A stretch of DNA of 10,996 nucleotides, taken from assembly GCA_934668295.1 (NCBI GenBank), contig CAKUND010000063.1, forward strand, positions 1 to 10,996. The letters are read 5' to 3'. The notes under the pieces were generated by a model that was not told the origin of the DNA, did no database searches, and saw only the letters and a program-made list of their open reading frames with translations. Source of the DNA: an uncultured Oscillospiraceae bacterium. Its GTDB lineage: Bacteria > Bacillota > Clostridia > Oscillospirales > Oscillospiraceae. Positions within the stretch are counted from its first letter, which is position 1, and the number at the start of each line of letters is the position of its first letter. Shown here one piece after another: positions 1 to 6,269 of the stretch. A program made the position numbers and the translations under genes.

Positions 1-2042
1 CCGGCGGACGGCCCGTCCTTCGGGACGGCTCCCTCCGGGAAGTGGACGTGAATGTCCTTCGTTTTGTAGAAATCCGGGGCGAGGCCCAGCGCCTTTGCGC
101 GCGAACGGATAAAGCTCATGGCCGCGAAGGCGGATTCCTTCATGACGTCTCCCAGATTGCCGGTCAGTTCCAGCTTGCCGGTACCGTCGACCACGTTGAC
201 CTCGACCTCGAGCGTCGTGCCGCCGACAGCCGTCCACGCAAGGCCCGTGACAAGGCCGACCTGATCGGTCGTGACGTTTGCTTCGGGCAGGAATTTGCGG
301 ACGCCGAGGAAGTCCTCGAGATTGCCGCCGGTGATGGAAATGCGCTTGGGCGGCTCGTCGGAGACGAAGCGCATGGCGCACTTGCGGCAGAGCGCGGCGA
401 TCTGCCGCTCAAGACTGCGGACGCCGGATTCGCGCGTGTAGCAGGCAATGATCTCGCGGATCGCGTCGTCGGAGACGCGCACCTGCGTGCGCTTCATGCC
501 GTGCTTTTTCAGCTGCTTCGGCAGCAGATGGCGCTTGGCGATCTGCAATTTTTCTTCGTCCGTGTAGGAGCCCAGCTCAATGACCTCCATCCGGTCGAGC
601 AGGGCGCGGGGGATGGTGTCGGTCGTGTTGGCGGTGGTGATGAACATGCAGTGCGACAGATCGAACGGGACCTCGATATAATGGTCGCGGAAGCTGGAAT
701 TTTGGGCGGAGTCCAGCACCTCCAGCAGCGCGGACGACGGATCGCCCTTATAATCGCTGCCGAGCTTGTCAATTTCGTCGAGCAGCAGCAGCGCGTTTTT
801 GCTCTTGGCCTGAATGAGCGCCGTCATGATGCGGCCCGGCATGGCGCCGATATACGTCTTGCGGTGGCCGCGAATTTCGGCCTCGTCGCGCACACCGCCG
901 AGAGACAGGCGGGCCAGCTTCCGGTTCAGGGCCCGCGCGATGGAGATCGCGACAGACGTTTTGCCCACGCCCGGAGGGCCGACGAGGCAGAGGATCTGTC
1001 CCGGCAGCTCCGGGGCCAGCTGGCGCACGGCCAGCGTTTCGAGAATGCGCTTTTTGACCGTCTCCAGGCCAAAGTGATCCTCGTCGAGGATCCGTGCGGC
1101 GGCCTTTACGTCCAGCCGCTCCTTCGTCTCCCTGTTCCACGGCAGGTCGAGGATGGTATCGAGATAATTGCGCAGGACGGAAGCCTCGGCAGAGCCGGGC
1201 TGCTGGCGCGCGAAGCGCGAGACCTCGCGCAGCAGCTTTTCCTCTGTCTCCTGCGGAAGCTTCAGCGCCTGAATTTTGGTGCGGTAGCTGTCGGCGTCGC
1301 TGTCGTCGTCCTCGCCGAGCTCCTCGCGGATCACGTGCAGCTGCTCGCGCAGATAATAATCGCGCTGGTTCTGGTTGACGTTCTGCTGCACCTGATCGTT
1401 GATCTCGCTTTCCAGCCGCAGAATGTCAAGCTCCTTTGCCATCATACGGATGCACAGCTCCAGCCGGTGGACGGGCGGCAGCGTTTCGAGCACGCGCTGC
1501 TTGTCCTCATAGCCGAACGTTGCGTTCTGGGCGATAAAATCGGCCAGCGCGCCCGCGTCGTCCGTCGCGGAGCCCTGCAGCAGATTCTCCTGCCCGGATT
1601 TGACGGCCAGATCGATAAACTGCTCAAACAGCTGGTGCGCCTGCCGCACGAGCGCCTGCGTGCGCGGCACGGCGGCATGATAGCCGGGCTCGTCCAGCTC
1701 CATCGCGCGGGCGAACAGATACGGATCGGTATGGATCATGTCGGTCAGCTGCGCGCGGTATTTGCCCTCGACAAGAATGCGCATATTGTCGCCCGGCAGA
1801 CGCAAAATCTGCCGCACATAGGCCACAGTGCCGATGGGATACAGGTCGGCCTTCTTCGGCTCGTCGCACTGCACGTCGCACTGCGTGACGAGGAAGATCA
1901 TTTGATCGGCCCGCATCGCCTCCTCGACGGCGCGGGCAGACCGGCTCCGGCCGACGTCAAAATGCGTCACGCAGCCGGGGAACACCACGATCCCGCGCAG
2001 CGGCAGGACCGGCAGGCAGGCCAGAGGTTTATAGTCGCTCAT
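1..2042 (-). CDS. lon: ATP-dependent protease Lon (LonA), 3' end cut by window
   Basis: ATP-dependent serine protease of the cytoplasm that degrades misfolded and regulatory proteins. The minus-strand frame opens at ATG 2042 ([20 protein letters not shown]) and stays open for 680 codons to the window edge, so no stop is visible. The order is an N-terminal LON substrate-binding domain (about residues 8-205), a helical region, an AAA+ module with Walker A GPPGVGKT (Lys361) and Walker B LLLLDEID (Glu423), then the start of the protease domain from about residue 590. The last complete residues are PKDGPSA, which places the catalytic serine at residue 679, the same number as in E. coli Lon. The catalytic lysine and about 100 C-terminal residues lie outside the window. 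The start is supported by AAAGGAGA at 2051-2058. It lies 72 nt after clpX, beyond a terminator hairpin. Identification is firm; motifs are seen and function comes from the family. Confidence 0.97.
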   Translation of the reverse strand, partial: MSDYKPLACLPVLPLRGIVVFPGCVTHFDVGRSRSARAVEEAMRADQMIFLVTQCDVQCDEPKKADLYPIGTVAYVRQILRLPGDNMRILVEGKYRAQLTDMIHTDPYLFARAMELDEPGYHAAVPRTQALVRQAHQLFEQFIDLAVKSGQENLLQGSATDDAGALADFIAQNATFGYEDKQRVLETLPPVHRLELCIRMMAKELDILRLESEINDQVQQNVNQNQRDYYLREQLHVIREELGEDDDSDADSYRTKIQALKLPQETEEKLLREVSRFARQQPGSAEASVLRNYLDTILDLPWNRETKERLDVKAAARILDEDHFGLETVKKRILETLAVRQLAPELPGQILCLVGPPGVGKTSVAISIARALNRKLARLSLGGVRDEAEIRGHRKTYIGAMPGRIMTALIQAKSKNALLLLDEIDKLGSDYKGDPSSALLEVLDSAQNSSFRDHYIEVPFDLSHCMFITTANTTDTIPRALLDRMEVIELGSYTDEEKLQIAKRHLLPKQLKKHGMKRTQVRVSDDAIREIIACYTRESGVRSLERQIAALCRKCAMRFVSDEPPKRISITGGNLEDFLGVRKFLPEANVTTDQVGLVTGLAWTAVGGTTLEVEVNVVDGTGKLELTGNLGDVMKESAFAAMSFIRSRAKALGLAPDFYKTKDIHVHFPEGAVPKDGPSA

Positions 2043-2050
2043 AAAATTTG

Positions 2051-2058
2051 TCTCCTTT
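2051..2058 (-). promoter_or_regulatory. Ribosome binding site of lon, partly self-paired
   Basis: AAAGGAGA lies 8 nt before the ATG at 2042 and fixes the lon start. The CTCC on the minus strand at 2065-2062 can pair with GGAG at 2055-2052 across a six-base GCGAAA loop. The Shine-Dalgarno core could therefore be partly masked in the mRNA. The stem is only 4 bp, so it would be weak by itself. Confidence 0.7.
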
Positions 2059-2068
2059 CGCGGAGGAT

Positions 2069-2105
2069 AAAAATACGCAGGAAGGGAGCGCACGCTCCCT
2101 TCCTG
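2069..2105 (-). terminator. Intrinsic terminator after clpX, upstream of lon
   Basis: A perfect 13-bp inverted repeat (left arm 2078-2090, right arm 2093-2105, CAGGAAGGGAGCG and its complement) is separated by only 2 bases, so in RNA the innermost pairs would open to form the loop. In the minus-strand direction the stem is followed, after a short CGTA, by five T residues (2073-2069). This is the form of a Rho-independent terminator. It starts 9 nt after the clpX stop and ends 26 nt before the lon ATG, so it probably terminates most tig-clpP-clpX transcripts and makes lon depend on read-through. Confidence 0.8.
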
Positions 2106-2114
2106 TTTGTTGTG

Positions 2115-3383
2115 TTACAGCGTTACGCCTGCGTTCTTGATGGGAGCGCGGGGTTTTGAAGCGTCGCGGGTGATCTGGGGCGGCTCGCCCTCGCGCACGC
2201 AGCGCTCGGTGATGCAGACGGACTGGATGGTGGGGTCAGACGGGATCTCGTACATGATCTTCGTCATGATCTCCTCCATGATCGCACGCAGACCGCGCGC
2301 GCCGATCTGGCGCTCGATGGCCTTTTCCGCAATGGCCTCCAGCGCGCCCTTTTCGAAGCTCAGCTCGACCTGATCGTAGGACAGGAGCTTGTGATACTGC
2401 TTGCAGAGCGCGTTTTTCGGCTCCGTCAGGATACGCACCAGATCGTCCTTGTCAAGGCCCCGCAGGGACGTGATGACCGGCAGACGGCCCACCAGCTCGG
2501 GGATGATGCCGAACTTCAGAAGATCGTGCGGCTGCACAAGCTGGAAGAGCTTTCCGACATTGTGGTCGCCCTTGCTCTTGACTGTAGAGTTGAAGCCCAC
2601 GGCGGAGGTATCGGTGCGCTGCTCGATGATCTTGTCAAGCCCGTCGAATGCGCCGCCGCAGATAAAGAGAATGTTGGTCGTGTCGACCTGAATGAACTCC
2701 TGCTGCGGGTGCTTGCGTCCGCCCTGCGGCGGGACGTTGGCGACCGTGCCCTCGACGATCTTCAAAAGCGCCTGCTGGACGCCCTCACCGGAGACATCAC
2801 GGGTGATGGAGGTGTTCTCCGATTTGCGGGCGATCTTATCGATCTCGTCGATATAGATGATGCCGCGCTCGGCCAGCTCCACGTCGAAATCCGCCGCCTG
2901 CAGAAGTCGGAGCAGGATGTTCTCGACGTCCTCGCCCACATAGCCGGCCTCGGTCAGCGTGGTCGCGTCCGCGATGGCGAACGGCACGTTCAGGATCTTG
3001 GCCAGCGTCTGGGCGAACAGCGTCTTGCCGGAGCCGGTGGGGCCGATGAGCAGAATGTTGCTTTTCTGCAGCTCCACGTCGGAGTCGTTCTGGAAATAAA
3101 TGCGCTTATAGTGGTTATAGACCGCCACGGACAGGGCGATCTTTGCGTCGTCCTGGCCGATGATATAGTGGTCCATGTAGGTTTTGATCTGCTGCGGCGT
3201 GGGGAGCGTATCGGGCAGCTCGAGCTGCTGCTCGTTCAGCCCGTTGTGCATCTCATCGTGCAGGATGGACGAGCAGAGCTCGATACATTCGTTGCAGATG
3301 TAGACGTTGGGGCCGGCGATGATGCGGCCGACCTGCTCCTGCTTTTTGCCGCAGAAGGAGCAGCGGATGGAGTCTCTTGCCAA
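2115..3383 (-). CDS. clpX: ClpX, ATP-dependent unfoldase subunit of ClpXP
   Basis: AAA+ unfoldase that recognises tagged substrates and feeds them into ClpP. The 422 residues match the usual family length. The N-terminal zinc-binding domain has Cys8, Cys11, Cys30 and Cys33. Walker A is GPTGSGKT (114-121), the pore loop GYVGED is at 147-152, Walker B is IIYIDEID (175-182), the Arg finger is in ELVGRLP (Arg300) and sensor 2 is GARGLR (Arg363). The ClpP-docking loop is VGF (262-264), a conservative change from the usual IGF. The start codon is TTG: an in-frame TGA lies six codons upstream, the zinc finger begins seven residues later, and AAAGGAGGAG lies 6 nt before. It begins 22 nt after the clpP stop, so the two are probably co-transcribed and give balanced subunits. 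A strong terminator follows. Confidence 0.98.
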   Translation of the reverse strand: MARDSIRCSFCGKKQEQVGRIIAGPNVYICNECIELCSSILHDEMHNGLNEQQLELPDTLPTPQQIKTYMDHYIIGQDDAKIALSVAVYNHYKRIYFQNDSDVELQKSNILLIGPTGSGKTLFAQTLAKILNVPFAIADATTLTEAGYVGEDVENILLRLLQAADFDVELAERGIIYIDEIDKIARKSENTSITRDVSGEGVQQALLKIVEGTVANVPPQGGRKHPQQEFIQVDTTNILFICGGAFDGLDKIIEQRTDTSAVGFNSTVKSKGDHNVGKLFQLVQPHDLLKFGIIPELVGRLPVITSLRGLDKDDLVRILTEPKNALCKQYHKLLSYDQVELSFEKGALEAIAEKAIERQIGARGLRAIMEEIMTKIMYEIPSDPTIQSVCITERCVREGEPPQITRDASKPRAPIKNAGVTL

Positions 3384-3389
3384 GCTGGA

Positions 3390-3399
3390 CTCCTCCTTT
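3390..3399 (-). promoter_or_regulatory. Ribosome binding site deciding the TTG start of clpX
   Basis: AAAGGAGGAG is 6 nt upstream of the TTG at 3383. It is a near-perfect Shine-Dalgarno sequence and supports the non-ATG start. It lies inside the short gap after the clpP stop codon at 3406-3408. Confidence 0.85.
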
Positions 3400-3405
3400 C
3401 AGGGA

Positions 3406-3990
3406 TTATTGTCTCTTGTAGATGACCTTATCGACAAGGCCGTAGACCTGCGCTTCCTCGGCGGTCATGAAGTTGTCGCGCTCGGTGTCGAGCTTGATCG
3501 TCTCGAGCGGCTTGCCGGTGTTGGAGGCAAGGATCTCGTTCAGACGCTGCTTGATCTTCAGCATGCGCTCGACCTGGATCTGCATGTCGGTCGCCTGCCC
3601 CTGCGTGCCGCCGGAGGGCTGGTGGATCATGATCTCGGCGTTGGGCAGCGCAAGGCGCTTGCCCTTCGTGCCGGACGACAGCAAAAACGCGCCCATCGAC
3701 GCGGCCATGCCCACGCAGATGGTGGACACGTCGCACTTGATGAACTGCATGGTGTCGTAGATCGCCATGCCGTCGGTCACGCTGCCGCCGGGGGAGTTGA
3801 TGTAGAACTGGATGTCCTTGTCGGGGTCCTGCGCTTCGAGATAGAGCATCTGCGCAACGATGAGACTTGCAGTCGCGCTGTTGACCTCCTCGGACAGGAT
3901 GATGATACGGTCGTTGAGCAGGCGGGAGAAAATGTCATAGGACCGCTCACCGCGGCTCGTCTGCTCGACAACATACGGAACCAAACTCAT
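3406..3990 (-). CDS. clpP: ClpP, ATP-dependent Clp protease proteolytic subunit
   Basis: Serine peptidase that forms the barrel-shaped proteolytic core of ClpXP in the cytoplasm. The 194 residues match the family. The catalytic triad is complete: Ser98 in GMAASMGAF, His123 in MIHQPSGG and Asp172 in ERDNFM. The N-terminus [20 protein letters not shown] is typical. The frame is open upstream as far as 4158, but that would add a basic, unrelated extension overlapping the end of tig. The ATG at 3990 is chosen because the family starts there and AAAGGAGA lies at 4001-4008. It is 67 nt after tig, with an intergenic hairpin, and 22 nt before clpX. In many ClpP proteins the first residues are removed; that cannot be judged here. 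Confidence 0.98.
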   Translation of the reverse strand: MSLVPYVVEQTSRGERSYDIFSRLLNDRIIILSEEVNSATASLIVAQMLYLEAQDPDKDIQFYINSPGGSVTDGMAIYDTMQFIKCDVSTICVGMAASMGAFLLSSGTKGKRLALPNAEIMIHQPSGGTQGQATDMQIQVERMLKIKQRLNEILASNTGKPLETIKLDTERDNFMTAEEAQVYGLVDKVIYKRQ

Positions 3991-4000
3991 AATTTGGGAT

Positions 4001-4008
4001 TCTCCTTT
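4001..4008 (-). promoter_or_regulatory. Ribosome binding site deciding the clpP start
   Basis: AAAGGAGA lies 10 nt upstream of the ATG at 3990. It supports that start over the longer in-frame reading from 4158, which has no such site and would overlap tig by 101 nt. Confidence 0.75.
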
Positions 4009-4022
4009 CAGACGGATGTCAG

Positions 4023-4046
4023 GTTGGCTGTAGGATTCTACCCAAC
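4023..4046 (-). other. Intergenic hairpin between tig and clpP
   Basis: On the minus strand GTTGG-GTAG pairs with CTAC-CCAAC around a four-base AATC loop. The result is a 9-bp stem with a two-base AG bulge on the 3' side. It lies 11 nt after the tig stop and 32 nt before the clpP ATG. No run of T follows, so it is not a standard terminator. An mRNA stability or processing element is an inference. Confidence 0.55.
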
Positions 4047-4057
4047 GGGCCGGAGAA

Positions 4058-5413
4058 TTATTCCTCAGTCTTGGCTTCTTCGGCGGGAGCCTCAGCGGCG
4101 TCTTCCTTCTTGGCGGCCTTCTTTGCCGTCTTCTTTTCCTTCTCGACGGGCTTTGCATTGTCCACGATCAGCTTGACAGCCTTGCGGCCCTTGAGATCGG
4201 ACTTGACGGCCTCGACATCGACCATTTCCCTGATCTTGTCCATCTCCATCTTATACTGCTCGGCCAGCTTCTTCAGCTCTTCCTCGACTTCCTCTTCGGT
4301 CACGTCGAGGTTCTCCTGATGGACGATCTCGCTGAGCAGGATGTTGCTGCGGACGGTCTGCTCGGCCATCGGGCGCATGGAATCGCGCATGCCCTTGACG
4401 TCGCCGCCGATCATCTTGAGGTAGTCGTCCATCTTCATGCCCTGGGACTGCAGCTGATAGGCAAACTGCTCGAGATGCTTGTCGACCTGCTCATCGATCA
4501 TGCAGGCGGGGATGTCGCAGGTCATGTTTTTGCCGGCAAGGACAACGGCTTCGTTTTCAAACTCGCGGTCAACGGACTCCTGACGCTTCGCGGCAAGATC
4601 GGCCTTGATGCTCTTTTTGAGCGCGGCCAGCGTGTCGTATTCGGAGACGTCCTTGGCGAACTCGTCGTCGAGCTCGGGCTTGATGGTCTCCTTGACCTCG
4701 TGGATCCTGCACTTGAAGGTCGCTTCCTTGCCGGCAAGCTCCTTGGTATAGTTCTCGGGGAAGGTCACAACGACATCCTTCTCGTCGCCTGCCTTAAGGC
4801 CGACGAGCTGATCCTCGAAGCCGGGGATGAACGCGCCGGAGCCGAGCGTCAGGGTATAGCCCTCGGCCTTGCCGCCGTCAAACGGCTTGCCGTCCACAAA
4901 GCCCTCGAAGTCCAGAACGACGGTGTCGCCGGTCTTGGCTTCGCGGTCGACGGTCTCGATGCGGGCGTTGCGCTCCTGCATGCGGGAAAGCTCTGCGTCG
5001 ACCTCAGCCTTGGAGATGGAGACAGACTCCTTGGGGACCTCGATGCCCTTGTATTCGCCGAGGGTGACCTCGGGATAGAGCTCGGTGGAGACGGTCAGCA
5101 CGACGCTGCCGTCCTCGGGGGTCTGCATATCGGTAACGGAGGGCTGGCCGACAGCCTTGAGCTCCTGCTTGACAATGGCAGCCTCGTAAATGTCGGGGAA
5201 GATCTCGCTCACGGCGTCTTCATAGAAAACCTGCGAGCCGTACATGCGCTCGACGAATTTGCGCGGGGCCTTGCCCTTGCGGAAGCCGGGGATCATGATG
5301 TCCTTGCGGACCTTGGCATATGCCTTGTCCAGTGCGGACTGGAACTCGTCCTTCGCGATTTCGACGGTGACCTTTGCTGTGCCGTTTTCTTTCTCTACGT
5401 TTTTGACGTTCAT
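4058..5413 (-). CDS. tig: Trigger factor, ribosome-associated chaperone
   Basis: Ribosome-bound folding chaperone and peptidyl-prolyl isomerase that meets nascent chains at the exit tunnel. The 451 residues fit the family. The N-terminal ribosome-binding domain carries the signature GFRKGKAP at 43-50. The FKBP-type PPIase domain spans about 160-245 (for example [13 protein letters not shown]). The remainder is the helical substrate-binding domain. The C-terminus ends in a low-complexity Lys/Ala/Glu tail from about residue 421, which is common and variable in this family. ATG 5413 is preceded by AGGAGGAAAG at 5421-5430. It is the first gene after a 166-bp intergenic region with a recognisable promoter, so it probably leads the tig-clpP-clpX transcript. 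The protein starts exactly at an ATGA overlap with an upstream mini-ORF. Confidence 0.98.
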   Translation of the reverse strand: MNVKNVEKENGTAKVTVEIAKDEFQSALDKAYAKVRKDIMIPGFRKGKAPRKFVERMYGSQVFYEDAVSEIFPDIYEAAIVKQELKAVGQPSVTDMQTPEDGSVVLTVSTELYPEVTLGEYKGIEVPKESVSISKAEVDAELSRMQERNARIETVDREAKTGDTVVLDFEGFVDGKPFDGGKAEGYTLTLGSGAFIPGFEDQLVGLKAGDEKDVVVTFPENYTKELAGKEATFKCRIHEVKETIKPELDDEFAKDVSEYDTLAALKKSIKADLAAKRQESVDREFENEAVVLAGKNMTCDIPACMIDEQVDKHLEQFAYQLQSQGMKMDDYLKMIGGDVKGMRDSMRPMAEQTVRSNILLSEIVHQENLDVTEEEVEEELKKLAEQYKMEMDKIREMVDVEAVKSDLKGRKAVKLIVDNAKPVEKEKKTAKKAAKKEDAAEAPAEEAKTEE

Positions 5414-5474
5414 TGTGGTACTTTCCTCCTATGCGGTGCGGCCCTCATAAAAGGCCGTAATTCACCATTCTCAT
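5410..5474 (-). other. tig leader with two chained mini-ORFs
   Basis: The predicted tig leader can be read as two tiny ORFs. The first is ATG 5474 to TGA 5445 (MRMVNYGLL). The second is ATG 5448 to TGA 5410 ([12 protein letters not shown]). Each stop overlaps the next start as ATGA, and the second overlaps the tig ATG in the same way. Neither mini-ORF has a convincing Shine-Dalgarno sequence, and the first would begin only about 7 nt after the predicted transcription start. Translation is possible but unproven; chance is a real alternative. Confidence 0.25.
5439..5457 (-). promoter_or_regulatory. Short hairpin in the tig 5' leader
   Basis: A 5-bp GC stem (CGGCC with GGCCG) closes a nine-base loop that contains the ATG of the second mini-ORF. 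It lies 8 nt upstream of the tig ribosome binding site. There is no T-tract, so it is not a terminator. It could influence translation or mRNA 5' stability. Confidence 0.4.
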
Positions 5475-5487
5475 TTGAATCCGCTCT

Positions 5488-5516
5488 ATTCTAGCAGACT
5501 TCATACAAGAAATCCA
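5488..5516 (-). promoter_or_regulatory. Predicted sigma-A promoter of tig (extended -10)
   Basis: The -10 element TAGAAT (5493-5488) is preceded by TG one base upstream, giving the extended form TGCTAGAAT. A weak -35, TGGATT (5516-5511), lies 17 nt upstream. The AT-rich stretch just upstream could act as an UP element. Transcription would start near 5481, giving a leader of about 68 nt. The extended -10 is the main support; the -35 matches only three of six consensus bases. Confidence 0.6.
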
Positions 5517-5519
5517 CTG

Positions 5520-5552
5520 TTTTTTCAGGAATTTATCCGAATTCAGAAAAAA
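5520..5552. repeat. AT-rich imperfect inverted repeat upstream of tig
   Basis: TTTTTTC (5520-5526) pairs with GAAAAAA (5546-5552), and GAATT (5529-5533) pairs with AATTC (5540-5544). The centre is six bases, with a small internal loop. It lies immediately upstream of the tig -35 and between the phosphoesterase stop and tig. It has no GC stem and no clean U-tract, so it does not look like a terminator. It may be an operator or just AT-rich promoter DNA. Confidence 0.45.
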
Positions 5553-5557
5553 TTCAA
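5530..5557 (-). promoter_or_regulatory. Possible second upstream promoter for tig
   Basis: TTGAAT (5557-5552) and TAAATT (5535-5530) are spaced by 16 nt on the minus strand, and each matches four of six sigma-A consensus bases. The inverted repeat at 5520-5552 overlies this pair. In DNA this AT-rich such matches arise easily, so this is a weaker call than the promoter at 5488-5516. Confidence 0.3.
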
Positions 5558-5579
5558 AATCTTTCCGTCCGTTTGCCGT

Positions 5580-6269
5580 CTACCCGATGCACTGCGGCCG
5601 AAAATCGACGTGATCTGCCGAAACGAGGCGGTACTGCACGCCCTGATAGTCGTCCTCCAGCGCCAGCCGGATGGAGTCGGCGTGCAGGTGGCCGTAATAG
5701 CAGCGCGTCACGCCGTACTTTCCGAGCAGCTCCAAAATCTCCGGGCAGGCATAGCCGCGGTAGCGCGGCGGATAGTGCAGGAAGCAGTATTTTTCCGCGT
5801 CCCCCGCCAGCTGCAAAGAGCGCTCGAGCCGCCCGAGCTCCCGCCGGAAAATTTTCTCGTCGCGGCTGCCCTCTTTCTGCGCGTCGTAGAACCACCCGCG
5901 CGTGCCGCACAGGGCGATCTCGCCGTAAAAGAAGCAGGAATTGTTCAGAACGTGGAAATTTTCAAAGCCGTGCTCCGCGCAGAAGCGGTCAAAGGCCCGC
6001 AGCGTCGTCCACCAGTAATCGTGGTTGCCCTTCAGGATGATCTTGCGGCCGGGGATGGCGTTCATGAATGCGAAATCCTCCGCCGCGTCATCGAGGCTCA
6101 TGGCCCAGCTGAGGTCGCCGAGCAGGACGGTCGTGTCCTCCGGGCCAATGACCTTCAGATTTTCCCGCAGCTTTTCCATATACCCTGTCCAGCGGCCCCC
6201 GAACACGTCCATCGGCTTGTCCGCCGGGCCGAGCGACAGGTGGAGATCTCCGATCGCGTACAGAGCCAT
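5580..6269 (-). CDS. Calcineurin-like metallophosphoesterase
   Basis: Predicted cytoplasmic metal-dependent phosphohydrolase of 229 residues; the substrate is unknown. All five blocks of the calcineurin-like fold are visible: GDLH (Asp8, His10), GDLSW (Asp52), GNHD (Asn82, His83), a histidine in FLHYPPR (His165) and GHLH (His194, His196). Such residues bind two metal ions. Its look (GDLSWAM, GNHDYWW) resembles the predicted phosphohydrolase group of COG1768, but I cannot confirm that by search. The ATG at 6269 overlaps the thrC stop by one base (TGATG), which suggests translational coupling; GGAG lies further upstream, inside thrC. It is the last gene of the lepB chain and is followed by an AT-rich intergenic region without a clear terminator. 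There is no signal peptide or membrane segment. Confidence 0.88.
   Translation of the reverse strand: MALYAIGDLHLSLGPADKPMDVFGGRWTGYMEKLRENLKVIGPEDTTVLLGDLSWAMSLDDAAEDFAFMNAIPGRKIILKGNHDYWWTTLRAFDRFCAEHGFENFHVLNNSCFFYGEIALCGTRGWFYDAQKEGSRDEKIFRRELGRLERSLQLAGDAEKYCFLHYPPRYRGYACPEILELLGKYGVTRCYYGHLHADSIRLALEDDYQGVQYRLVSADHVDFRPQCIG

Noticed and set aside
42..2159. Very long plus-strand open frame (705 codons)
   Set aside because: It is the register-matched antisense of lon. GC-rich genes here avoid TTA, CTA and TCA codons, which removes stops from the opposite strand. It has no family motifs, and the minus strand carries the full Lon motif set.
2391..3425. Plus-strand open frame of 344 codons
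   Set aside because: Antisense shadow of clpX in the same codon register; no recognisable domain.
3991..4158. N-terminal extension of clpP by 56 residues
   Set aside because: The extension is basic and low-complexity, overlaps tig, and does not resemble ClpP. The ATG at 3990 has a proper ribosome binding site and the family N-terminus.
4319..5494. Plus-strand open frame of 391 codons
   Set aside because: Antisense shadow of tig, rich in Leu, Asp, Val and Gly as expected from reversed codons; no domain seen.
5580..5640. Possible terminator after the phosphoesterase gene
   Set aside because: I looked for a GC stem followed by a T-run downstream of the stop. Only the AT-rich inverted repeat at 5520-5552 was found, and it lacks a clean U-tract.
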